A DNA stretch of 64,000 bases, from positions 62,001 to 126,000 of the forward strand of contig JAJYTF010000014.1 of NCBI GenBank assembly GCA_021793155.1, in the 5' to 3' direction. Positions 51,371 to 58,564 of this stretch are shown here, one piece after another. This DNA comes from Pseudomonadota bacterium (GTDB lineage Bacteria; Pseudomonadota; Alphaproteobacteria; Rhodospirillales; Magnetospirillaceae). How positions within the stretch are numbered: position 1 is the first letter of the stretch; the number at the start of each line of letters is the position of its first letter. The notes beneath the pieces are model-generated. The model saw only the letters and a list, made by a program, of their open reading frames with translations. It did no database searches and was not told where the DNA came from. The position numbers were made by a program, and so were the translations under genes.

Positions 51371-52335
51371 GGCAGCGCCAGTTCCCCGATCGCGGGGGCC
51401 AGCACGCGCATCAGCTCCGCCTCGTCGTCCCAGGTCACGGTGATCCGCAGGACAGCGACCTGGTCGCGCAAATGGGCGGGGATGCGGACGAAGTCCTTGG
51501 TCGTGGTGATCAGCGCCGCGGCGTGCTTTTCGGCCGTTGCCAGCAGCTCGGTGATCTCGGCCGGACGATATGGATAGTGATCGGGAAAAGCGTAGGCCTC
51601 TACCAGATTGGCCCCCAGCTTTTCCAGGCTGTGAAAGAATTTGGCCGGGCGGCCGATGCCGGCAAAGGCGACGACGTTCTGCCCGGCCAGGCCCAAGGCC
51701 TCGGCTTCCGGTTCCAGCCGGGCGCGAAGGACCGGCACCTCTCCCGCCAGGCGGGCGAGGTTACGGCGGTCTTCACCCAGAATCACCAGCGCCGTGGCCC
51801 GCCTCAAGCCTCGCGGAACGGGCTCGCGCAGCGGACCTGCGGGAATGCAGCGGCCCGCGCCGAACCCGGTATGGCCGTCGACCACCAGCAGCGAGACATC
51901 CTTGTGCAGGGAGGGGTTCTGAAATCCATCGTCCATGACCAGGCAAGCCGCCCCATGGCGGGCAGCCTCCCGCGCGCCAGCCGCGCGGTCCTTGGCCACC
52001 CAGCAGGGGGCTACCTCGGCCAGCAACAGCGCTTCATCGCCCACCCGGTCGGGCTGATGCTTGTTCGGGTTGACCAATAGCGGCCCCTGTTCGCTGCCGC
52101 CATAACCGAGGGAAAGGAAATGAGCCCCCGGCAAGCGGCTGGCGACCGATCTGGCGACCGGCGTCTTGCCGGCGCCGCCGGCCACCAGATTGCCGATACA
52201 GACGACGGGTATCGGCGCCTGGTAAGGCGTGGTGAGCGCTCCACGTAGGGCGCTACCGGCGGCCCACAGCCAGCCGAGCGGTGCCAGGCCAACGGAAAGA
52301 GGGCCGCCGTTGATCCAGAACTCAGGCGCCCGCAT
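51367..52335 (-). CDS. lpxK: Tetraacyldisaccharide 4'-kinase
   Basis: LpxK phosphorylates the lipid A disaccharide at 4'. The 322-residue protein has a P-loop NLVAGGAGKTPVA (about residues 50-62), the LGYGGSEQGPLLV region and DEALLLAEVAPCWVAKDRAAGAREA. VMDDGFQNPSLHKDVSLLVVDG (Asp/Gln active site) also matches. Start ATG 52335 overlaps the waaA stop by 14 bases, and its stop overlaps lpxL, so all are coupled. Confidence 0.93.
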   Translation of the reverse strand: MRAPEFWINGGPLSVGLAPLGWLWAAGSALRGALTTPYQAPIPVVCIGNLVAGGAGKTPVARSVASRLPGAHFLSLGYGGSEQGPLLVNPNKHQPDRVGDEALLLAEVAPCWVAKDRAAGAREAARHGAACLVMDDGFQNPSLHKDVSLLVVDGHTGFGAGRCIPAGPLREPVPRGLRRATALVILGEDRRNLARLAGEVPVLRARLEPEAEALGLAGQNVVAFAGIGRPAKFFHSLEKLGANLVEAYAFPDHYPYRPAEITELLATAEKHAAALITTTKDFVRIPAHLRDQVAVLRITVTWDDEAELMRVLAPAIGELALP

Positions 52336-53620
52336 GGATGACCTCCCCGGGATGCCGGCCGCGGCTCGTGAGCCACGGCTCCAGTTCGGCGAAAACGGCA
52401 TCGAGAACGCCGTCTTCGGCCGAGGCGAAGGCCCGCGCGCGGGCGCCAAAATCCGCCACCAGGGACGGATCGGACAACCGCCGCGATACCGCAAGGCCCA
52501 GGGCCGCCTCGTCCTCGACCCATTCGGCCGCCCCATCCCGCCCCATGCGCTGGGCCATGTCGGCGAAGTTTTCCATATGCCGGCCATACAGGACGGAAGC
52601 GCCGAGCCGGGCCGGTTCCAGCGGGTTCTGCCCGCCCTGCCCGACCAGGCTCTTGCCCATGAAGACGATAGGCGCAAGGCGGTAGAACAGCCCCAGTTCG
52701 CCCATCGTATCGGCCAGAAGCACCTCGGTCCCGGCTTCGACGACCTGTCCCGCCGAGCGGCGCGCCACGGCCAGTCCGCCGGCGGTCAGTTCGGCGGCGA
52801 CGGCTTCGCCGCGGTTGGCGTGGCGCGGCACGATGATGGTGAGCAGGCCGGGATGGCGATCCGCAAAAGCCTGGTGGACCCGGCCGGCCGCCGCCTCCTC
52901 GCCGGCATGGGTGCTGGCCGCCAGCCAGCGAGGGCGCTGCCCGAGGCAACGGGACAGGCTTTCCAGCTCGGCCTGATCCACCGGCAGCGGCGTCGCCGCG
53001 AATTTCAGGTTGCCGCGGCAGGCGACCCGCTTCGCGCCAAGGCATTGCAGCCGCTCGGCATCGGTCGGCGTCTGGCCGAGACAAAGAACGAAGCCCGAGA
53101 GCAGATGCCGGATGAACCCGGGCTGGCGCCGCCAGCGGGCGAAGGAACGATCGGAAACCCGTCCGTTGAGCAGGATCAGCGGCACGCCACGATCCGCTGC
53201 CTCGATCATCAGGTTCGGCCAGAACTCCGATTCGGTCCACAGGGCCAGATCGGGACGCCAATGATCGAGGAAGCGCCGCACCCAAGGCAGGCGGTCGACC
53301 GGCACATATTGGTGGATGGCGCCCTCGGGCAGCCGCGCCCCCATGACATCCGCCGAGGTCACGGTGCCGGTAGTGACCAGCACGGTGGTCTCGGGGCGGC
53401 TCAGCAGGCGCTCGACCACCGGGAGCATGGACACCGACTCGCCGACGCTGGCGGCATGCAGCCAGACGACCTGCCCCGCCGGCCGCGGCCGGCTGGCCTG
53501 TCCGCGTCGCTCGGCGAGGCGCTGCGGATCCTCCTTGCCATGCGCCATGCGGCGATTGAGATAGCAGCTGATGAGCGGCGCGCCGACCGTCGTCAGCCCG
53601 CGATACAGGGCGAGGATCAT
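52322..53620 (-). CDS. waaA: Kdo transferase
   Basis: WaaA/KdtA adds Kdo to lipid A. The 432-residue GT-B enzyme has an N-terminal anchor (MILALYRGLTTVGAPLISCYLNRRMAHGKEDPQRLAERRG), WLHAASVGESVSMLPVVERL, LWTESEFWPNLMIEA, LLNGRVSDRSFARW and, near the C-terminus, MGKSLVGQGGQNPLEPARLG. The longer open frame to 54169 is overlap with the preceding gene. ATG 53620 overlaps the preceding stop (ATGA). One enzyme may add both Kdo units, as in other alphaproteobacteria. Confidence 0.93.
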   Translation of the reverse strand: MILALYRGLTTVGAPLISCYLNRRMAHGKEDPQRLAERRGQASRPRPAGQVVWLHAASVGESVSMLPVVERLLSRPETTVLVTTGTVTSADVMGARLPEGAIHQYVPVDRLPWVRRFLDHWRPDLALWTESEFWPNLMIEAADRGVPLILLNGRVSDRSFARWRRQPGFIRHLLSGFVLCLGQTPTDAERLQCLGAKRVACRGNLKFAATPLPVDQAELESLSRCLGQRPRWLAASTHAGEEAAAGRVHQAFADRHPGLLTIIVPRHANRGEAVAAELTAGGLAVARRSAGQVVEAGTEVLLADTMGELGLFYRLAPIVFMGKSLVGQGGQNPLEPARLGASVLYGRHMENFADMAQRMGRDGAAEWVEDEAALGLAVSRRLSDPSLVADFGARARAFASAEDGVLDAVFAELEPWLTSRGRHPGEVIHAGA

Positions 53621-54336
53621 CGGCCGGCGCCCTCGACGGCGAGAGGCGCCGGCGCGACGGGCGCGCAGCCCATCAGCCGGTCGGCTTCCTCGCTGATGTG
53701 GTTGAGCGACGACTCCACCGCCAGGCGGGCGACCTCCAGAGCCTCGCCCGAGGCGTCGGGCGGCACCGTGATGGGCTTGCCCCAGACGAACGCGCCGCGA
53801 GAGAACGGCAAGGCCAGGACGAACCGGTCCCAACTGCCCATGATCCTCCGTCGCCGGGCCGAGAAGCTGCAGGGAAGGATCGGCACGCCGGACAGGCGGG
53901 CGACCTGCACGATGCCGTCCGAGGCCCGCATGCGCGGGCCGCGCGGCCCATCCGGCGTGATGCCGACGCATTGGCCGCCCTTCAGCGCCTTCAACATGTT
54001 CCTGAGCGCCGCCGAGCCACCTTTCGACGAGGATCCGGCGACCGTCCGGATGCCGAAATGGCTGACCGTCCGTGCGATGATCTGCCCGTCGCGGTGCTGC
54101 GAGATCAGCATATGAATGGATACGCCGCGCCGCCAGCAATAGGGCATCATCAGGATGCGGCCATGCCAAAAGGCCAGAATGAACGGCTTGCCCTGATCCC
54201 AGAAGCCGGCCGGCAGGTCACCGCCCACCACCTGCCAGCGCCCGGTGGTGAAGACCAGGCGGATATATTGGGCCCCAAGCCAGCACAGCGCGTTGCGTAC
54301 GGCTTCGCTCCTGGTCAGGGCCTTGACCATACCCAT
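53617..54336 (-). CDS. DUF374 lysophospholipid-acyltransferase family protein
   Basis: The 239-residue protein matches DUF374, often the first gene of alphaproteobacterial waaA-lpxK operons. It has ILAFWHGRILMMPYCWRRG (the H-x4-D type acyl motif region), HMLISQHRDGQIIARTVSHFGIRTVAGSSSKGGSAALR and CVGITPDGPRGPRM. These suggest acyl transfer to a lipid A precursor or phospholipid, but the reaction has not been assigned from sequence. It leads the operon DUF374-waaA-lpxK-lpxL. Confidence 0.85.
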   Translation of the reverse strand: MGMVKALTRSEAVRNALCWLGAQYIRLVFTTGRWQVVGGDLPAGFWDQGKPFILAFWHGRILMMPYCWRRGVSIHMLISQHRDGQIIARTVSHFGIRTVAGSSSKGGSAALRNMLKALKGGQCVGITPDGPRGPRMRASDGIVQVARLSGVPILPCSFSARRRRIMGSWDRFVLALPFSRGAFVWGKPITVPPDASGEALEVARLAVESSLNHISEEADRLMGCAPVAPAPLAVEGAGR

Positions 54337-54384
54337 GCGGATCAGCCCTTTCCGCCGCTTGCCAGCAAGACGAGTGACATTTCT

Positions 54385-54460
54385 TTTCCGTCGCCCCCGG
54401 GCCCGACCCGGCGGTCCATGGATTGCCGGGTCAAGCCCGCCAATGACGAGAGTTGAATCT
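54385..54460. repeat. Alphaproteobacterial intergenic palindrome
   Basis: GACCCGGC and GCCGGGTC arms (around 54410-54440) enclose a TCCATGGATT-like centre. The GCCGGGTCAAGCCCGCCAATGAC tail belongs to a widely dispersed alphaproteobacterial intergenic repeat. It lies between the DUF374 gene and the M16 gene, head to tail. Confidence 0.5.
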
Positions 54461-54522
54461 CAGGCGGCGCACCATAGCATGCACCGGCGGGGGGGCCAAC
54501 ATCCTCACAACCGCCGCAGGGG

Positions 54523-55875
54523 TCAGAACCCCTTGGGGTCACCCACGACGACGGCGGCCAGCCGCTCGGAATCCAGCAACCGCTTGGCGACCCGCCTGAC
54601 GTCGTCCCGCGTCACCGCGCTGATCAGCTTGGGCCGGCGGTCGAGGTAATCGATGCCGAGCCGGTCCAACTGAATCGTGACCAGCAGCGCGGCGATGGAC
54701 TGGGTGCTGTCCATCTGCAGCGGGAACGAGCCGTTCAGGAAGGTCTTGGCGTTGGCCAGTTCCTCGGCCGTCACCCCGGAGTCCGCCATGCGCTTCCATT
54801 CCTGACGGACGAGGGAAAGGCTTTCCGCCACCCGGTCGTTGCGCGTGCCCACCCCGCCTTCGATCAGCGCGGCGTGATCGCGCGGCACCAGATAGCTGTA
54901 CGCGCCATAGGCCAACCCGCGCTTCACCCGGATCTCGGTCAGCAGGCGCGAGGAAAAGCCGCCGCCGCCGAGGATGTAGTTCATCACATAGGCGGCATAC
55001 CAATCGGGATCATCGCGCTTCATCCCCTGCTCGCCGAACACCACCACGCTCTGAGGTATGGGCCGGCGGATGACCTCGACCTGACCCTTGGCGTCGGCAG
55101 CCACTTCGGGAACGGAAATCGGTTCCGCCTTGGCCGGAAGGGTACCGAATACTTGATCGAGACGCTGTCCGAGCTGCGCCGCGGTGATATCGCCGACCAC
55201 CGCCACGTAAAGCTGGTCGCGGCCCAGATGGCTGGCCACCCAGCCCTTCAGGTCGTCCACCGTGATCGCCGAGACGGTCTCGGGATACCCGTTGGAGGGC
55301 ACCCCGTAGGGATGGTCGGGATACATCTGCTTGGCGAATGCACGCCCGGCGATGGCGTCGGGGTCCTGCAGCTCCTGCGCCAATTCGGCCAGGAGCTGGC
55401 CGCGCACACGGTCCACCGCGTCGGCATCGAACCGCGGCTGGGTCAGGGACAGCCGCAACAGGTCGAATGCCTGGTCGCGATTGGCGGTCACCGTCTTCAG
55501 ATGGCCGTGAAAGGCATCCTTGCCCACGCTGTAGCCCAGCGAAATCGCCATATCTTCCAGCTTTCCCTGGAAGGTCTGGGAATCCATGTCCCCCGCCCCT
55601 TCGTCGAGCAGGCTGCCGACCATATCGGCCAGCCCGGCCTTTCCGCTGGGATCAAGGGCGGTGCCGCCGCGGAAGGCGAAATGCATGGAGATGATCGGGT
55701 TGCTGTGGTCCTCGACCAGCCAGGCCTCGATGCCGGCGGGGCTGATCACCCGCTCGACGGTCATTGCCCGGGCCGACAGCAGAGGCAGCAGGCATAGCAA
55801 GAACGCCAGCAGCAGGCGGAAATGGGCGAGCCTCTCCCACGACAGAAGAGGGGATCCGTCCGGATTCCGCTTCAT
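54523..55875 (-). CDS. M16 peptidase, non-catalytic partner
   Basis: This 450-residue protein is an M16-family (pitrilysin-like) chain with a signal peptide (LLLAFLLCLLPLLSARA). The metal site HxxEH is absent: the homologous place reads GLADMVGSLLDEGAGD, so it lacks catalytic zinc ligands. The C-terminal half has the substrate-clamp pattern GGGGFSSRLLTEIRVKRGLAYGAYS. Such chains pair with an active partner, and the next gene upstream, overlapping by 4 bases, has the intact motif. Confidence 0.88.
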   Translation of the reverse strand: MKRNPDGSPLLSWERLAHFRLLLAFLLCLLPLLSARAMTVERVISPAGIEAWLVEDHSNPIISMHFAFRGGTALDPSGKAGLADMVGSLLDEGAGDMDSQTFQGKLEDMAISLGYSVGKDAFHGHLKTVTANRDQAFDLLRLSLTQPRFDADAVDRVRGQLLAELAQELQDPDAIAGRAFAKQMYPDHPYGVPSNGYPETVSAITVDDLKGWVASHLGRDQLYVAVVGDITAAQLGQRLDQVFGTLPAKAEPISVPEVAADAKGQVEVIRRPIPQSVVVFGEQGMKRDDPDWYAAYVMNYILGGGGFSSRLLTEIRVKRGLAYGAYSYLVPRDHAALIEGGVGTRNDRVAESLSLVRQEWKRMADSGVTAEELANAKTFLNGSFPLQMDSTQSIAALLVTIQLDRLGIDYLDRRPKLISAVTRDDVRRVAKRLLDSERLAAVVVGDPKGF

Positions 55876-57302
55876 CGGATTTCCCTCCCCGACATGCCGG
55901 CGGGCAGCCGGCTCGCCGGCTCGGGCACGTTCGGCTGCACCGTACCTTCGCCGGGATTGGCCGGCAGCAGCAGGCCGGTCACCGATCGCTCGTCGCGCAG
56001 CACGTGGCGCGCCGCCTCGTTGACCTGGTCGGCGGTCACCGCCGCGATACGTTGCGGCCATGCCTCTTCTTCCGCCACGGTCTGGCCGGTGGCCAATGAC
56101 TGCCCCAGGACGCGCGCGCCGGTATGGTAGGAATCCTTGGCATAGGCGACCGCCGCCTGCAGCCGGTGCTTGGCCTGATCGACTTCGTCCGCCGTCACGC
56201 CCGAGGTGGTGATCGCCTGGATCTGGCCGACGATGCCGGCCTGCAACCGATCCATCGGCACGCCCGGCCGCGGGCTGGCGTCGAAGGAAAACGAAGTCCG
56301 GCCGAGAACGTCGGGGTCGTAGGAAGCCGAGGCCGAGGCCGCAAGCTTCTGGTCGACCACCAGGCTTTTGTAAAGCCGGCTGGTCGCCCCGTCGCCTAGA
56401 ATTTCGGCCAGCACCTGAAGCGGATAGGCGAAGCGGGCCTCACCCTGGTGATAGCTGGGTGCCAGATACAGGCGGTTCCAACTTGGCTCGTGGACATCGG
56501 GGTCGCGCAATTCGACGGTCCGCGCGGCGACCGGCGGCGGCTCCTCGGCGCGGTGCCGCTCCGGCACCGGCCGCGCCGGGATGCTGCCGTAGTATTTCTC
56601 AGCCAGCGGTTTCAGCCGGTCCGCCGTGATGTCGCCGGCCACCACCAGGATGGCGTTGTTGGGCGCGTACCACAGCCGATGGAAATCGACGACGTCCTTC
56701 AGTTTGTAGTTCTCGATGTCGGTCCGCCAGCCGATGACCGGATGGTGATAGGAACTGGTAAGGTAAAGCGCCGCTTCCATCTGCTCGTCGAGCAGGGAAT
56801 CCGGCGAGTTTTCCACACGCATCCGCCGCTCTTCCAGAACCACCTGGCGCTCCGGCTGGAAGTCCGAATCCTTGAGCGAGAGGTTGGCCATGCGGTCGGC
56901 CTCCAGCTTCATCACCGTTTCCAGCTTGTCGGCCGCAACGTTCTGGTAGAAGGCCGTGTAGTCCGTGGTGGTGAAGGCGTTGTCGCGTCCGCCATTGGTC
57001 GCCACGATGCGCGAGAATTGTCCCGCCGGCACCGTCCTGGTGCCCTTGAACATCATGTGCTCCACCATGTGGGCGAGGCCGGTCTTGCCGGCGACCTCGT
57101 CGCCGGAACCCACCTTGTACCACACCATATGGCTGATCACCGGCACCCGGTGGTTGGGAATGACCACCACCTGCATCCCATTCTTCAGGGTGAAGGTTTC
57201 GGGATTGAAGACCTGGGCCTCGGCGACGGGGGCCTTGGCGACGGAACCAAGCGATACCCCGAGCAGCAAGCCCAGGGCGAAAAACTTTTGGCGCCTTTTC
57301 AT
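55872..57302 (-). CDS. M16 peptidase, catalytic partner
   Basis: This 476-residue periplasmic zinc peptidase has a signal peptide (ALGLLLGVSLGSVAKA) and the motif AGKTGLAHMVEHMMFKG (H78-M-V-E81-H82). The more distant glutamate that completes the zinc site lies in DKLETVMKLEADRM. The C-terminal clamp LGDGATSRLYKSLVVDQKLA is present. It overlaps the non-catalytic partner (ATGA), giving a two-subunit protease as in other alphaproteobacteria. The substrate is probably misfolded or signal-derived peptides, not known exactly. Confidence 0.92.
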   Translation of the reverse strand: MKRRQKFFALGLLLGVSLGSVAKAPVAEAQVFNPETFTLKNGMQVVVIPNHRVPVISHMVWYKVGSGDEVAGKTGLAHMVEHMMFKGTRTVPAGQFSRIVATNGGRDNAFTTTDYTAFYQNVAADKLETVMKLEADRMANLSLKDSDFQPERQVVLEERRMRVENSPDSLLDEQMEAALYLTSSYHHPVIGWRTDIENYKLKDVVDFHRLWYAPNNAILVVAGDITADRLKPLAEKYYGSIPARPVPERHRAEEPPPVAARTVELRDPDVHEPSWNRLYLAPSYHQGEARFAYPLQVLAEILGDGATSRLYKSLVVDQKLAASASASYDPDVLGRTSFSFDASPRPGVPMDRLQAGIVGQIQAITTSGVTADEVDQAKHRLQAAVAYAKDSYHTGARVLGQSLATGQTVAEEEAWPQRIAAVTADQVNEAARHVLRDERSVTGLLLPANPGEGTVQPNVPEPASRLPAGMSGREIR

Positions 57303-57406
57303 TAATCCTCCCGAGGACCCGGCTGCGCTGATGGGATATAAGGGGCGGGAGAGAGACGGACAAGCGCCGGGCCGCCTGGACCCGGCGCCGTCCGGTCAGC
57401 CGGAGG

Positions 57407-58003
57407 TCAGTCGTCCAGCAAATAGTGCCACAACGTTCCCTTGTGGCCACCGCCGCGGACGATCTGCGGGCTGTCGCCGTCGGATGCCGGCTTGCCCAGG
57501 GCGGCGTTCTGCTGCAGCCGCTTGGCTTCCTGCGCGGCATCCAGCGGCTCGCCGGGTGGCGGCTTATCACGCCAGAACAGGATCTTGTCGGTGAAGCTCT
57601 TGTCGGCCTCGATCAACGAGGAAGTCTCCTCGTCCACCCTGCGCCGGATATTGGCGTCAACATGATCAGCCCCGGCCTTGGTCAACAGGAACTGCTCACC
57701 GGGGCTCCGGTCGGTCAACGCTGCCGGGGTAGCGGCAGGCTTGGCCCCCAGCAACGCCGTCTTGGCCTGGTCGCGCATCGTCCCCTCCTGGGGCCGCGGC
57801 GCACCCGGCTGCGGCGGGCGCAAGGTGAAGTCCGGCGGCTGCGACAACGGAGCGCGTGCGACGACGGCGAATTCGTCCGGCGGCGACTTATCGTAGCCCA
57901 AAGCCTTGCGGGCACTACTGCAGCCGGACAGCGACAAAGCGGCGAGAAGCGCGACGATCGCGGCGCATCCAACCTTGGTCACGGAGAGGTGTGCTGAGTT
58001 CAT
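57407..58003 (-). CDS. DUF3035 lipoprotein
   Basis: This 198-residue lipoprotein has the signal AAIVALLAALSLSGCSSARKALGYDKSPPDEFAVV, whose lipobox is LSGC. The KSPPDEFAVVARAPLSQPPDFTLRPPQPGAPRPQE segment is the DUF3035 hallmark found downstream of lspA in alphaproteobacteria. The function is not assigned with certainty; it is probably outer-membrane associated. ATG 58003 overlaps the lspA stop, so lspA and this lipoprotein are made together, which suits a prolipoprotein processed by LspA. Confidence 0.85.
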   Translation of the reverse strand: MNSAHLSVTKVGCAAIVALLAALSLSGCSSARKALGYDKSPPDEFAVVARAPLSQPPDFTLRPPQPGAPRPQEGTMRDQAKTALLGAKPAATPAALTDRSPGEQFLLTKAGADHVDANIRRRVDEETSSLIEADKSFTDKILFWRDKPPPGEPLDAAQEAKRLQQNAALGKPASDGDSPQIVRGGGHKGTLWHYLLDD

Positions 58004-58488
58004 GGCGTATTCTTATGCGAATCGCGATTACCAAACAAGGAGTCGAAGACAAGAAGTGCAGCACCGACGCTGATCGACCAATCAGCAAGGTTCATTGCGG
58101 GCCACCAGTCGAACCTCCCGACATGGACGTAAAGGAAATCGACCACTGCGCCGTAATGCAGGCGATCGACCGCATTGCCCACCGCGCCGCCCACGACCAG
58201 GCCCAATCCGAGCAGCGCCACCCGGCTGCCCGCCTTGGCCATCCAGGTGATCAATACTGCGCAGATGACTGCCGAGAGCAAAGTGAACAACAAGGCGTTG
58301 TAGGGCCCCTGGTTGTTGCCCACGCCGAAGCTCACGCCGCGGTTCCAGGTGAGCACGAAATCCAGGATGGGCAGCACCTCGACATGGCCCTGCGGCCGCA
58401 CCACGGTGACGATCGCCCATTTGGCCAGCTGGTCGACAAGAGCGGCCAGCACCGCAACGGCGAGACCGATACGCAAGCGGGACTTCAT
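58000..58488 (-). CDS. lspA: Lipoprotein signal peptidase
   Basis: LspA cuts prolipoprotein signals at the lipid-modified cysteine. The 162-residue protein has four membrane helices and the catalytic aspartates in VVGGAVGNAVDRLHYGAVVDFL and WWPAMNLADWSISVGAALL. LVDQLAKWAIV and VLTWNRGVSFG near the start are also conserved. ATG 58488 follows GAGGGGTG; the GTG one codon earlier is possible. It lies between ileS and the DUF3035 gene on one strand, a common arrangement. Confidence 0.94.
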   Translation of the reverse strand: MKSRLRIGLAVAVLAALVDQLAKWAIVTVVRPQGHVEVLPILDFVLTWNRGVSFGVGNNQGPYNALLFTLLSAVICAVLITWMAKAGSRVALLGLGLVVGGAVGNAVDRLHYGAVVDFLYVHVGRFDWWPAMNLADWSISVGAALLVFDSLFGNRDSHKNTP

Positions 58489-58505
58489 CACCCCTCACTC
58501 CCCCC

Positions 58506-58526
58506 CTCTCCCGCCCGGCGGGAGAG
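58506..58526. repeat. Short GC-rich palindrome between ileS and lspA
   Basis: CTCTCCCGC and GCGGGAGAG flank CCG in the 76-bp ileS-lspA gap. It resembles dispersed GC palindromes elsewhere in the window, though it is not the same sequence as copies A and B. Confidence 0.45.
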
Positions 58527-58564
58527 CGTGGGGGCCGCGGCAGCGGCAGGGCAAGGGCGCCGGC

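Noticed and set aside
53621-54169. N-terminal extension of waaA
   Set aside because: Overlaps the DUF374 gene in another frame; the WaaA anchor starts at ATG 53620.
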